Shown: piece by piece, positions 1 through 12,900 of the stretch
Layout: each line of letters starts with the position of its first letter
Numbering within the stretch: the first letter of the stretch is position 1
From: Panicum virgatum
Lineage: Eukaryota > Streptophyta > Magnoliopsida > Poales > Poaceae
Length of the DNA stretch: 64,000 bases
Direction of reading: 5' to 3'
NCBI RefSeq assembly: GCF_016808335.1
Contig: NC_053142.1
Span: forward strand, 42,203,674 to 42,267,673
The notes under the pieces: generated by a model
What the model was told of the DNA's origin: nothing
Database searches by the model: none
Seen by the model: only the letters and a program-made list of their open reading frames with translations
Made by a program: the position numbers and the translations under genes

Positions 1-381
1 GATGTTCGGGTACTCCATGTCCCGACTACCTCCCAGTTTGCTGACATCTTCACCAAGGGACTGCCCTCCTCGACCTTCTCGAAGTTTCGTTCCATCCTCA
101 ACGTAATCGGTGGCTAGTTGTGGCTGCGGGGGGGGGGGGGGTATTTGTCCTTTGTACTCTCTTCTTGTCCAGTCTTGAACATCGCTGCGCCGGTAGTTCA
201 GACTGCGGAGGGGGGTGTTGGCTTTCTTGTTGACCAGTCTTGAACACCGCTGCACTAGTAGTTCAGACTGCGGGGGGTGTTATTGTATATGTGAGCCCTT
301 ATATAAAGGCCCGTGTATAGGATCTATATATCCCACCCTTCTAGGGTTTGGAGGAATACATCCATTATTCTCTCCTAGACA
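1..381 (+). mobile_element. Ty1-copia 3' end (RNase H tail, duplicated hairpin/PPT block, 3' LTR)
   Basis: The first 117 bases encode the last codons of a copia RNase H domain ([11 protein letters not shown] motif, stop TAG at 115-117). They closely match the end of the complete element at 11769-11885. A G-rich stretch and two copies of a hairpin block (CAGTCTTGAAC ... GTTCAGACTG) follow. A short LTR of about 104 bp starts near 278, just after a G-run that would serve as polypurine tract. The rest of the element lies left of the window. It sits in an intron of the BEACH gene, opposite in direction to that gene. The right end of the LTR (about 381) is inferred by alignment with the copy at 2717-2819. 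Confidence 0.85.
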
Positions 382-985
382 AACATCAAAACAGGAGGGA
401 GGGGAGAGGAAGGTGGAGGCATGAGCATGCATTTGTGCACGTTAGCAGATAATATTGCCATATCGAAGATAAACACTACTATTATACCAGATTACATGTT
501 GAGATAAGGGCTGATCACCCTCTAATCTACAGGCTTCTCGCATTGAGAAGAGGCTCTGATCATAGCCGAGTTCAGTAGGCAAATCCCTTTACAAGACCGA
601 TTCTTGATTGACTGATTTCTGAACAAGACTAAGACTACCTTCTGTTAGGAAGATATGAAGCAGACTAGGACATGGGATATCAATCTATATAAACTAGGAA
701 AATACTATGTATGTAGGTCCCGCAAAATATGGTTTCACAATGATCGATTTTACACAAGTGAGGGGCTGAAAGGGTGGGTGGGGTGGGGATAAAAAAATAT
801 TTCAAAACTTGTTAAGGCACATTTGGTTGCCAACAAATTCCAGAATAAGAAAAGCACTTGCATGAAGAAAAATATTAGAAAAAGGCAGAAGCAATGTTAA
901 GTATGTTAGTCCACTCAGGGGCATCACCTTTAATTCATTATGAGATAGACTACATGCTTAGGTGAAAAATGCAAAAGAAACTCAC
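382..985. other. BEACH-gene intron sequence
   Basis: AT-rich sequence between the copia fragment and exon 11 of the BEACH gene. I looked on the minus strand for the next expected exon of the family and did not find it, so the gene should continue left of position 1. Confidence 0.6.
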
Positions 986-3900
986 CTCTGAATAGAGAAT
1001 AGAGGAAGCAACCAAAACTCTCTGTCTCTTAGACTCTGTAATTGGCATATTCAGGATAGGGCCAAGGACACTGCAGTCACAACCCATGAAATAAGAAGAA
1101 TGACCAGCCATAATAGACTGAAAGAACACCTAGATATTATCATGTAATATATTGATCTGCATGCATCAACCAATTGCACCTGAAAGCTTAAGGGGAAAGG
1201 TTGGCAATTTACTATACTCGACACTCTCGCCCATGTGGAGGCTCCCTCAGGCCTTAGAAGTAGAATAGGAGCGGGCAAAAGATTCTTTTATTAAATTGTG
1301 CCGGCTAAGATCAAGGGTTCAAGACCACTCGCCCTAATACCATATAGATCTGCATACATTGAACAGTTGCACCTAAAAGTCTAGCTAATGGGGAAACATG
1401 GGCAATTCACTTATACTTTCAACATAATATATGAAGTACTTACTAACATTGAAGTTCTTACCTTTACTAAATTATAACAATCGTTCAACTCCTAACAAGC
1501 AGCATTAACACTTTTCTTGAGAAACTATTAGCAGTTTAGCACAGTTAAATGTATTTTGTTAATTCAGCCACAAGAAGATAGCAGTGAATCTGACTTTGCA
1601 AAATGATGAAGTTACCTCCAAAGAAGTGCAGACCGAGGTTTTCTCGGAGATGAATAACTGTTACCATCAAATGGCATCATGCTTCCAGCCTGAGGACTCA
1701 TTCCTTCTGATGCTACATCCTTTACGCTAACGTCTTTCGTAAAAGCATCAATTTCACCATTGTCATCCTCCCTCATCGAAACAAGAACCATCCTGAGCAT
1801 GCAAAGAAATGGTTGGTCGCTATCTAGCAACTGATAGAGGGCAGTCATAACCCCCATACCAGGGCCAGATCCCCCTCCAATACCAAGACCACCACCAAGT
1901 CCAGATTCATCTAACAGAAGTGCCTGCAGCACTGCAACTGATTTCTTCACAAGTGGAAGTTCAATCCAAATCCCATTTGAGTCCTTCTCTAGAATAGATT
2001 TCCAAGATTCCCAACCACTTCCACCACCGCCAAATATATCAGATTTGGGTGGAATGCCAACACCATACCACAAACGGCTTCTGTACTTCCAACTTTCTCC
2101 AAGATCTGCTATGCAGCTCCCATAAGACACAAATGCATGTTTGACAGATTCATATGGCTCAGCTGCTGTTGCTGCAGTAAGACGTTCCATCACGGCAGCA
2201 GGTATTTGTCCATTTGCGTCAGCCATAGAAGTAAGCAACTGCTTCAATCATAGCAGACAAAAATGCAGAGCATTCGTAAGATAAAATTCAACAATCTGTT
2301 GGCAATTGTCTATTAATATAAGCTATTTAGGAACAGTCACCAGTTAATTATTTTTAATTTTCACTAGATACCAAGATATGTACAATTAAAAGCTTTCACT
2401 GAATCCAGGAATAAGATCATCCAATAGCACCTTCAATTTGGGCGTATTTCACACTGTCACGTTTATGTGTTTAGAACTTTATTGCGGGATTTCTCTTTAA
2501 GGAAGTAGCAGGAATGGTATTAGCATGTTAATCAAGCACCAACTCCAACCCTAGCATTTATCATACCAATAATTTGTTCTCACCTCATATAATGAACTAA
2601 TAGGACCAAGTACCCTGCCCACTAAGGTAAATAACTGCTCTAGTGAAATATTCAGGCATTTTACCCATATAATGATAAATTGGTAATAGTAAGCTAGGAA
2701 CACGGAATAAGACTGGTGTTGGTGTATATTGAGCCCATGTGTATAGAGGCCCATGTATAGGAATTATATATACCCACCCTTCTAGGGTTGGAGGAATACA
2801 TCCATTATTCCCTCCTACATGGTATCATTAGCCTAGGGTTAGCCTCTCTCCTCTCCTCTCTCCCAGCCGCTGCCGCCACCGGCAGCCATGGCCGGCCGCC
2901 GACCGCCAGGGCCCCCTCCTCTCTCCTCCTTCCCTCCCCTCATCTCCTCCTCTGCTGCCGCCGCCGGGCCGGCCGCCGGCTCCCCTGCAGCCGCCGCCGC
3001 CTGGTTGGCCCCTGGCGCCGCCGCCTGGCGCCCTGCCGCCGCCCTGGTCGTGCAGCCCGCTGCCGCCGCCGATGCGGGCGCGGGCACGGACGCGGGGGCC
3101 GCGACCGCAGCTGCCGCCCTGCAGGGGCTGCGGATCCGCCGGTGCAGGGCCAGCCGCCAGTGCAGGGCCAGAGTGGTTAGGACAGATGAATACAGTGCAC
3201 ATATAAGTATAACTGCTCAAATTTGAAGAGTGGTTAGGACAGCCAAATAATTAGTTCATCAAAATAATGCAAATAAATGACGAACTGTAATTACATATAG
3301 CCATGGTGTATTACATACATCTAGCGGAAGGCCACCAGCATCACTGGACAAAGATGACCGTCTTGAGGTCCCAGCAGCTGTAGGTTCTTTCCCAGCTGTG
3401 CCCAAAGAATTTGATCGACTAGCAACCAATGAAGCCATTGAGGCGGAAGATATGATGCTATCACCTGTAAGGGATGTGCAAAAATGTTGACCTTGCGACC
3501 TCAGATGATCTTCTACAAGCATCAGAATAACTATTGCATTCTCCGCTAGAGCTACTGAGAGATGAGCAGCATTCTCAGCTTGAATTTTTGCTTCTTCAGG
3601 AGACAAACCCTCAGCTGCAACACCAGCTGCAGCCGCTGCAATTACTTCAGTCTGCTTTACATACAAGCAAAAGAAAAACATTACAAAACAACAGCCAAAT
3701 AACTTGCGGCAAAACTATCACATTGCAACAACCTGCGTCAAGATGATATAATGTAAACCATTCAGGATTATAATAACAGTATTACAATGACAGTCCAGGA
3801 TCAATCAGCTAAAAACAGAAAATGCAGTCAGGTGGCACTGACAACATAACAGAAAAATTGTCATTACATAGCAGTGCTATTGCTTCTAGGTGCCCACATG

Positions 3901-6900
3901 TTATATTCTTGTGCAAAGGGAGTAGGGAACATAAGTCAAAGCTACCAACTCTACAATTCGATCATAAGAATTACCCATAACCATAATCTACATAACTTCT
4001 GAACGTATTCCTATTTTCCCCCAATTATTATCAACAACACTTTTTTAGAAGAGAGACAAAGAAAATCAACAGTTCAATGCATGAGCATGATAAGAGAAAA
4101 CTAGCTACAGAAAGTAGCAACAGTAAAAGATATAAGATACAACTGTCCATATCATGCAAATAAAAGATCCATGCTCAGAAGGCAGAGATCATGTCAAGAA
4201 AAGGAGAATTACCTGAACTTGAAGCTCCCTGGCAGAAAAATCAAGCAGATCACCCAGTAATCTCCTTTTGAAAATAGGTAATGATTCTTCACGCCTTAAA
4301 AAGAATAGGTGCAGAAGGTTGCCGTAAAAAGCAAGGCAAAAATCCCAGTAACAAAAAAGGGGTAAAGATAGTGCAGAGAAAATAATAGTGTTGCCTTTGG
4401 AGTTTGAGAATTAAATCCTAGGCTTCTGAGTGCAGATATTTTAGAATAAATTTCTTGAATTATTCTTGAACAAGTTACCCAAGAGTGAAGGGGCTACCTT
4501 ATTCTTTGGTCCCCAGTACTAGATCCTCCAACCATTGAGAGCCACTCTGCACAATGAATTGTTGCCTCCACGTCCTAAATAGTTGTATGGACAGAAACAA
4601 AATAAGATTTCATTATAAATTCAATGCATTTGGCCATGCTACAACCATCATAAACCTATCCACGGCGAAGGGATAGGCGATGGCTGCGACACTACAACAC
4701 ATGTATGTTGCTGAGAATATTCTGCTTAAAAAATTATCTTGCCTTCCACCCATCTTTTTGTCGCATTGAATGCTCCAGCATGATAATCAGGAAATTGTGT
4801 ATGAGGTCTTCAATCTCACTCATGCTTACACCATCTGCTTTTTTCTTAGCTCCCATCTATAGCAAAAATTTAAATTAAAAATACGGTGAAATGACATAAT
4901 GCAGTTTATGTGCTGTTTCACCTGAACACGATTCTCATTAGAATTAGAAAATAAAATAAAAGGCATGTGAGTGTGACACTAACCTCATGATTAGAAATCA
5001 AAACCTCCAAAATCCATTCTGGCCACTCTGCAATTGAAGTAATCGTGGTTCTATTATCTGGATGACTGCAAGCCAAAAACAGAAGATCCTGAAACGACAT
5101 AGAAAGAATTTCAGCGTCATAAGAAAGTAAACAAGATCTAAAGAACTGATAAATCAAAACGATATAAGTCTTAGTCTGTAAATAACAAAGAGCATATAAA
5201 CATATAGTCCAGTATATATGAAAATAAACATGCAGGTGTTTGGCTACATGGTGCCAAAGATGCCCTTAACCTATGCAAGAAGCGCAGATGTCTGATTTGG
5301 CTGACTATTATTGACATGCATGGCAGCTGGGATTATAGATTTGATGGAGATGTATGGCATCCAGATGTAAGCCAAACTTGCATGTGATTCAAAAATTCCA
5401 AAATTTAGACTGGGACTAGTTTAAGAATGCAAATGAAGCTGGCTAAATACAGCACAATTTTGAAAATGGTAGCTTTCTCTATCTTCCAGTCAAATATAAG
5501 ATATTACAAAGAGAAAAGGCAAAACTAGACACAGCATATAGGAATAACAAAGTAATTTTGACTTTTTTAAAGAGTCAAGTACTTGTGGGAATATCAAAAA
5601 ATACTTATGTCCATAACATATAACACATGTTTAAAGTAAATTTGATGACAGATCTAATGGTACTCATTTCACATTACTTAACTAACTGAATAAATATTGT
5701 TGGTCAAAGTTTGAGCAAAAAAAAAATGGTGTCAAAGATTTGAAAACGGAGGATACAAATCATGTAACAATTCACTGTAAGTCAACGGAAACACACCTGT
5801 ATAGCACGAGCTTGGAATGCCCTAGATGCATATGGAAGTGAGCGGAGTAGGACCAATAAAAGTTGGATATGTTCAAAACGGTGACCAGAATCATAGAGAT
5901 TAAGACTTTCATCAACTGATGAAACATTAATCTGCATTCAAGAACTTGGCAAAGTCAAAGCTATAAATTTTATTTTAACACTGTAAAGGAAACTGTAAAC
6001 AATTGGCCAATAGTTGATCAGCAAAATAAGGAGGAAGGCTAATATCATTAAACTTGAAAAGTTGTGTACTTTTATGCCGATACAAATCAAGTGAGCAAAA
6101 ATATCGAATCGAACCACATATATAACAAAAACCAAATGAAAATTGTAATGGTTCCAGACAGTCAATTAGGTAGAGTTAATTTACCATTCCTGCTCATTTT
6201 TATTTGGATGACCATTAAAGAACACATCATTATATTCTTATTTTATTTTATATCATTTTTATTTGAAGCATCATTAGTAGGGCCACAATGTTAAGTGTTG
6301 AAGTATATTGAGCCCATGTGTATCTAGGCCCATCTAGAGGCCCATGTATAGGATCTATATATACCCACCCATCTAGGGTTGGAGGAATACACTAATCATT
6401 CTCTCCATTATGGTATCATTAGCTTAGGGTTTTCTCTCTCTTCTCTTCTCCCCTGCAGCCGCCGCCCCTGTTCTGGGCGCTGCAGCAGCCGCCGCCGGCG
6501 CTATGGCCGGCCGCCGGCCGCCGGCGCCGCCCCTCCCGGCGCCATCCCTCTCCTCCCCTTCCTCCTTCCCCCCACTTCCTTCCTCCCCTGCTTCTGCGGC
6601 CGCATGGCGCCCCACCGCCGCCGCCCTGACCCCTGCATCCGCAGCCGCCGCCGCCGTCTCTGCTACCGGCGCGGGGGGCGCGACCCCGGGGGGCACCGGA
6701 TCTGGCGCCGGCGCCGCCGCCTGGGGCTCTCCGGCCTGGCGCGCGCCGGCCGCCGCGCTGGCCATCCTCCCGCCAGCACAGGACGTCGCGGGGGCCGTGG
6801 GGGTCGCAGGGGCCGCGGGTGCTACGGGCGCCGCCGCCGTGGGCGCCCTGCAGCCCCTGCAGCAGCTGCCTGCGCAAGGCGAGCTGCTCGCGCAGGGTCC

Positions 6901-9900
6901 AGGGCCCGCTGTGGCCACCGCAGCCGCCCTTGCAGCAACCTGCGGCTGCTACTGCCGCTACAAGCGCGGGGCCAGGAGGTCCCCCGCAGCAGGCACTGAC
7001 CAGCGACGCTGCCGCCGCCGCCGCCGCTGAGGCGCATCGCGCTGCGGTAGCCGCGGGCAAGCAGCCCGCCGTCGCGACTCCCACGTGGCCCGAGCTCGGG
7101 ATGCCTCCCATGGATGCGCCGCTCGCCGTCGCCGCCTTCCGTGGACAGCAGGCCGACGCCGCTCTCGCTGCGGCTCTCCTCGCCGCCAAGTCGGAAGCTT
7201 CGGCGGCCCAGGAGCGGGTCCGCGTGGCTGCCCTCGCCTGGGAGCGCGAGCGCGCCACGGCCGACGCCCTCGCCCTCCGGGTCGCCGAGGCGGAGCGCTT
7301 CCTTCGCGTCTCCTCCGGCCAGCCCGTCGACCCCGAGCACGGCACCTCCTCCTCCCACCTGGCCCCACCCGCTGGATCTGGCGCTCGGTACGACCCGACT
7401 GACCCCATGGTCGCCCAGCTCCACCTCCAGGCGGCCGGCGTCCAGAACATCAGGGCTCTGGTCTCCGTCCTCCTCGACCCCGCGTCCTCCTCCTACGGCC
7501 GCTGGCGGGACCAGGTCCTCCTCACCCTTCGCCGCTACGCCCTCGACGACCACGTCCTCGCCGACTCGCCGATCGAGACGCGGGACGTGACGTGGCTGCG
7601 CCTCGACAGCGTCGCCCTGTCCTGGATCTTCGGGACCATCTCCCTGGATCTACAGGACCTCGTCAGGACACACGGCGGCACCGCGCGGCAGGCCTGGGTG
7701 GCGCTCGAGGGGCAGTTCCTCGGCAACGCCGAGTACCGCGCTCTCCAGCTCGACGCCACCTTCCGCACCTTCGTGCAGTGGGACCTCTCAGTCGGTGAGT
7801 ACTGCCGGCGGATGAAGAGCATGGCCGATGCTCTTCACGACCTCGGGGATCCGGTGTCCGATCGGGTCTTGGTGCTCAATGTCCTACGGGGACTGAGCAG
7901 CACCTACGACCACATGAAGGGCTGGATCGCCCGCCAGCGGCCCTTCCCCACCTTCCTGCAGGTCCGGGACGACCTCGCCCTCGAGATCACCAGGGGTCTC
8001 GCGCCCGGATCGTCCTCGCCCACCCCCGCCGCGCTCGTTGCTACTCCACCGGCCTCCTCCGCTGCTTCTGCCACCTCCCTCCTTGGTGCTGCTACCGCCG
8101 GGCAGACCGGAGGAGGGGGGGCCGTGGACGTCGCCGGCGACGGGGTGGTGGTGGTGGCACTGGTGGCCCAACTTCTGGGAGCACCGGTACCGGTGGGGGC
8201 CGTCGGGGCGCGCCGCCTCCTCCGGCTCCGGCTCCCGCTCCTGCCCCTGCCGCTGGAGGTACGCCCTGGCCATCCTTCAGCAACCCATGGTCAGGGCGCA
8301 TCTCGATGTGGCCGTTCCAGGCTCCGGGAGGGGGGCACCGTCCTCAGCTCCAGCCGGCGGCCATGTTCACTGGCGCTGCTCCACTCTTCGCGCCGTCCTG
8401 GACCCCGCCCGTTCAGCCCTGCCAGCAGCCAACCTGGCCTGGGGGGTGGGACCAGGCCGCTCTGGCGCAGTCCTTCAGCACCATGGGACTGACGCCGCCG
8501 ACCAGCACCGAGTGGATCGCCGACTCGGGCGCCTCGTTCCACACCACTCCCGATGCTGGTATCCTCTCTTCTATCCGACCCCCACACCCCTCTTGTCCTT
8601 CTTCTATCATGGTTGGTGATGGGTCTTGCCTTCCTGTCACCGCCGTGGGTTCTGCTCCTCGTCTTCCCAATGTTCTTGTCGCTCCTCAAATGGTTCACAA
8701 CCTTCTTTCTATTCGCCAGTTTACTGCTGACAACTCATGTTCTATCGAATTTGACTCCTCTGGTCTTACTGTGAAGGATTCGGCTTCCCGGCGTCCGCTC
8801 CTCCGATGTGACAGCCCGGGGCCCCTTTACACTCTTCGACTTCCTGCTTCCGCTACCTCGCCTTCGACTTCTTCGTCTTCTGCTTTTGCCGTGACGCCTT
8901 CTTCCACCACCTGGCACCGCCGGCTTGGTCACCCCGGCCGCGACGTTTTGGCTCAGCTACGCCGTAGTACCGATGTTCCATGTACTAGGGCTCCTGCTGA
9001 GCACCTCTGTCATGCGTGCCAGTTAGGTCGTCATGTTAGACTTCCGTTTTCTTTTTCTTCTTCGCATGCTGCGCATGCTTTTGATCTTATTCACTGTGAC
9101 CTGTGGACATCTCCTGTACTCAGCATGTCTGGCTATAGATATTATCTGGTCATTGTTGATGATTTTTCTCATTACTCTTAGACTTTCCCTTTGCGCGCCA
9201 AGTCTGAGACCTTCCCCACCCTCCTCCACTTCTTTGCCTGGGTGTCCACTCAGTTCGGCATCACCGTTAAGGCCGTCCAGTGTGACAACGGGCGGGAGTT
9301 CGATAACTCCACCTCCCGATCTTTCTTCCTGTCTCGGGGTGTTCAGCTGCGTATGTCTTGTCCGTATACCTCTCCTCAGAACGGCAAGGCTGAGCGGATG
9401 ATTCGCACGACGAACGACGTCGTACGCACCCTTCTGATCCAGGCTTCTCTCCCCCCGCGCTTCTGGGCTTAGAGCCTCCACACCGCCACCTACCTGCTCA
9501 ACCGCCTTCCGTCCACTGCTTCCCCTGCTCCCACTCCACACCACGCTCTTTTCGGTACCCCTCCTCGCTATGACCACCCGGTCTTCGGGTGTGCGTGTTA
9601 CCCTAACACCTCCGCCACCGCTTCTCACAAGCTGGCGCCCCGCTCGACTCGTTGTGTGTTCCTCGGGTACTCCCCTGACCACAAGGGGTACCGATGCTTT
9701 GACCTCACCTCTCGCCGCGTTCTGATCTCCCGACACGTCGTCTTCGACGAGTCGGATTTCCCCTACTCCACCTCCTCCACACCTTCTGATCCCGAGTTGG
9801 CGTCTCTGTTTCCGCCTGACCCGGTGGTTCAGCCACCGTTACCTGTCTGTCCTTTTCCTGCAGGTTTTCCTGGCGCACCGGCACCACTTCCGGTGATCTC

Positions 9901-12900
9901 TGCTGCGCCGAGCGCGGCCCCGGTGCCCGCGGTCACGCCACGCGCGGCCCTCGGACCTCCGGTCGTGCCGCGCATGGACCCGGTGTCTTCTGCTGCGCCA
10001 CGCGCGGCCCCGGTGCCTTCCCCTGCACCTGAGCGATACGCTCAACCGGTGCAGGTGTACCGGCGTCGTCCGGCGCCGAACCCGGCGCCGCAGCGGTACG
10101 CTGAGCCGGTGCAGGTGTACCGGCGTCGTTCCGCGTCGACACCTGCCCCGCCTCCTGCTACGGAGGCTCCTGCGACGCCGACACCGGAGCCGTCGCCGTC
10201 GCCGCCTCCTCCGGCTCCCTCTCGAGCAGAGCCGGAGGTGTACCACCCGCCGGTCATCCATCGGGATCCTCGACATATCCATCCCATGGTGACTCGGCGG
10301 ATGGCGTCCCAGGCCGCGACTCTCTCCGCCACCGAGGGAGAGCCGCGGGTCTCTCCAATACCCTCCTCTGTCCGCGACGCCTTGGCGGATCCTCACTAGC
10401 GTCGCGCGATGGAAGAGGAGTACGCGGCTCTTCTTGCCAACCAGACGTGGGACCTCGTGCCGCGTCCGTCTGGTTGCAATGTGGTGACTGGCAAGTGGAT
10501 CTGGACGCATAAGCGTCGGGCTGACGGCACACTGGAGCGCTACAAGGCTCGCTGGGTTCTCCGGGGGTTCACTCAGCGGCCTGGTGTGGACTATGATGAG
10601 ACTTTCAGCCCGGTCGTGAAGCCCGCTACGGTGCGCACGGTCCTCTCACTTGCGCTCTCGCGCACTTGGCCTGTGCACCAGCTGGACGTGAAGAATGCAT
10701 TTCTTCACGGCACCTTGTCAGAGACTGTTTACTGCTCTCAGCCTGCGGGATTTGTGGACTCGAGTCGTCCGGATATGGTCTGCCGGCTCAACAAGTCTCT
10801 CTATGGACTGAAGCAGGCTCCACGGGCTTGGTACTCTCGGTTCGCCACGTTCTTGCTGACACTGGGGTTCACCGAGGCCAAGTCTGACACGTCTCTCTTC
10901 ATCTACCGCCATGGGGATGAGACAGCATATCTGCTGCTATATGTCGATGACATTGTGCTCACAGCCTCCAGTCAGCAGTTGCTTCAGAGTATCATCTCCT
11001 CTCTGCAGCAGGAGTTCGCTATGAAGGATCTTGGTCAGCTCCACCACTTCTTGGGCGTTACTGTTGAGCCTCGCCCGTCTGGTCTCCTTCTGCACCAGCG
11101 GCAGTACGCCCTCGATATTCTGGAGCGGGCAGGGATGACTGATTGCAAGCCCTGCTCCACTCCAGTCGACACTCAGGCGAAGCTGTCTGCTGATCTGGGT
11201 GATCCGGTGGCTGACCCTACAGCCTACCGGAGTCTGGCCGGCGCTTTGCAGTACCTCACCTTCACCAGGCCGGACATCACCTACGCTGTTCAGCAGGTCT
11301 ATCTCCACATGCATGATCCCCGGGAGTCACACCTTGCTGCGCTGAAGCGTCTCCTCCGGTATGTCCGTGGCACTGTGGACCTCGGCCTGGTACTTCACCG
11401 CTCGTCCTCTGCTGAGCTGGTGGTCTACACCGACGCTGACTGGGCTGGCTGCCCTGGACACTCGTCGCTCCACCTCCGGCTACGCCGTCTTCCTGGGCGG
11501 CAACCTGGTCTCCTGGTCGTCCAAGCGGCAGCCGGTTGTCTCCCGCTCCAGTGCCGAGGCGGAGTACCGGGCTGTCGCTAACGGCGTGGCGGAGGCGTCC
11601 TGGCTGCGACAGCTCTTGGCGGAGCTCCACAGCCCGCTCGCCAAGAGCACGCTCGTCTACTGCGACAACGTCAGCGCCGTGTATCTCTCCACCAACCCCG
11701 TCCAGCATCAGCGGACGAAGCACGTGGAGATCGACCTACACTTCGTGCGCGACAGAGTCGCCATCGGCGATGTTCGGGTACTCCATGTACCGACTACCTC
11801 CCAGTTTGCTGACATCTTCACGAAGGGGCTGCCCTCGTCGACCTTCTCGGAGTTTCGATCCAGCCTCAACGTAGCCGGTGGCTAGTTGTGGCTGCGGGGG
11901 GGTATTAGCCCTTTTGTGCTCTACTTGTACTCTCATCTTGTCCAGTCTTGAACACCGCTGCGTCGGTAGTTCAGACTGCGGGGGGGTGTTGGCTTTCTTG
12001 TTGTCCAGTCTTGAACACCGCTGCGCCGGTAGTTCAGACTGCGGGGGGGTGTTGAAGTATATTGAGCCCATGTGTATCTAGGCCCATCTAGAGGCCCATG
12101 TATAGGATCTATATATACCCACCCATCTAGGGTTGGAGGAATACACTAATCATTCTCTCCATTATTAAGAAAAGGGTTTATTGTACTTCACAAGGGGGCT
12201 GAAAGTAGAGACAGGAAACCAAGAGCAACTAACTTCGATTAATCACATTAATCCGATCAGTTTGGGTAAATAGTCATATCTAATTATGTAGCATTCAAGA
12301 AAATAAAACATACCGCAGCAGAAATTAAAGCCATATAGACATTTGCAGTCATAAGCCTCCTTGGGGCTGCTTGGAATACTTTCTGCAATGCAAAAAGTAA
12401 CAACGACAATCTATCTTCTGACGTAGGATTTCCTTCTTCATTAAGGGTGGTCTGACTATCACCAGGTATATTTGGACTTGCAGCACCAGAGTCAAATTTA
12501 AGGTGACCTGATGCAACTAGAGCACCGAGAATGTGAATAATGCCCACAACAATGCCATCACCTTTGTCAACATTGTAAACATTATTTCGGACATTATCCG
12601 AAGTAATTGAAAAGCTAATGCCACCCAGATTCTTCAAGAGCCCATTCTCAGAACCAGGTACCTTACTTCCAACATGTGAGTCCAGCATATCATTTACATT
12701 TGTGGCTTCATGTTCTACAGCTTCTTCATGAAGGATCGTTTCATCATGCTCAGCTGATTGAGTTTCATTAACCTGGCATCTTGTCTCAGCATTATCAGCT
12801 TTTCTGTTGGAACTTCCATCCCTGTGTACATCATTTTCACACAAATTTGCACCAGAATCATCCAAAATATTTTTATTACCAGTTTTAGCTTCCCGTTGTA

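Larger units (their letters stand above)
6296..12164 (+). mobile_element. Complete Ty1-copia element with 115-bp LTRs (Ale/Retrofit-like)
   Basis: Two LTRs, 6296-6410 and 12050-12164, are identical over 115 bases by eye. They are flanked by a perfect 5-bp target duplication, TTAAG (6291-6295 and 12165-12169). TGGTATCATTAG follows the 5' LTR as primer site, and a G-run precedes the 3' LTR. The order of domains inside is gag, protease, integrase, reverse transcriptase, RNase H, which is the copia order. The very short LTRs and a gag without a CCHC knuckle recall the Ale/Retrofit/Hopscotch group; that lineage call is inference. It lies in the 6.4-kb intron between BEACH exons 3 and 4, antisense to the gene. 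Confidence 0.95.

Noticed and set aside
2828..3226. Overlapping Ala/Pro/Arg-rich open frames on both strands
   Set aside because: They are the GC-rich gag start of a truncated copia element; only the plus-strand frame from 2888 has meaning, and only as a fragment.
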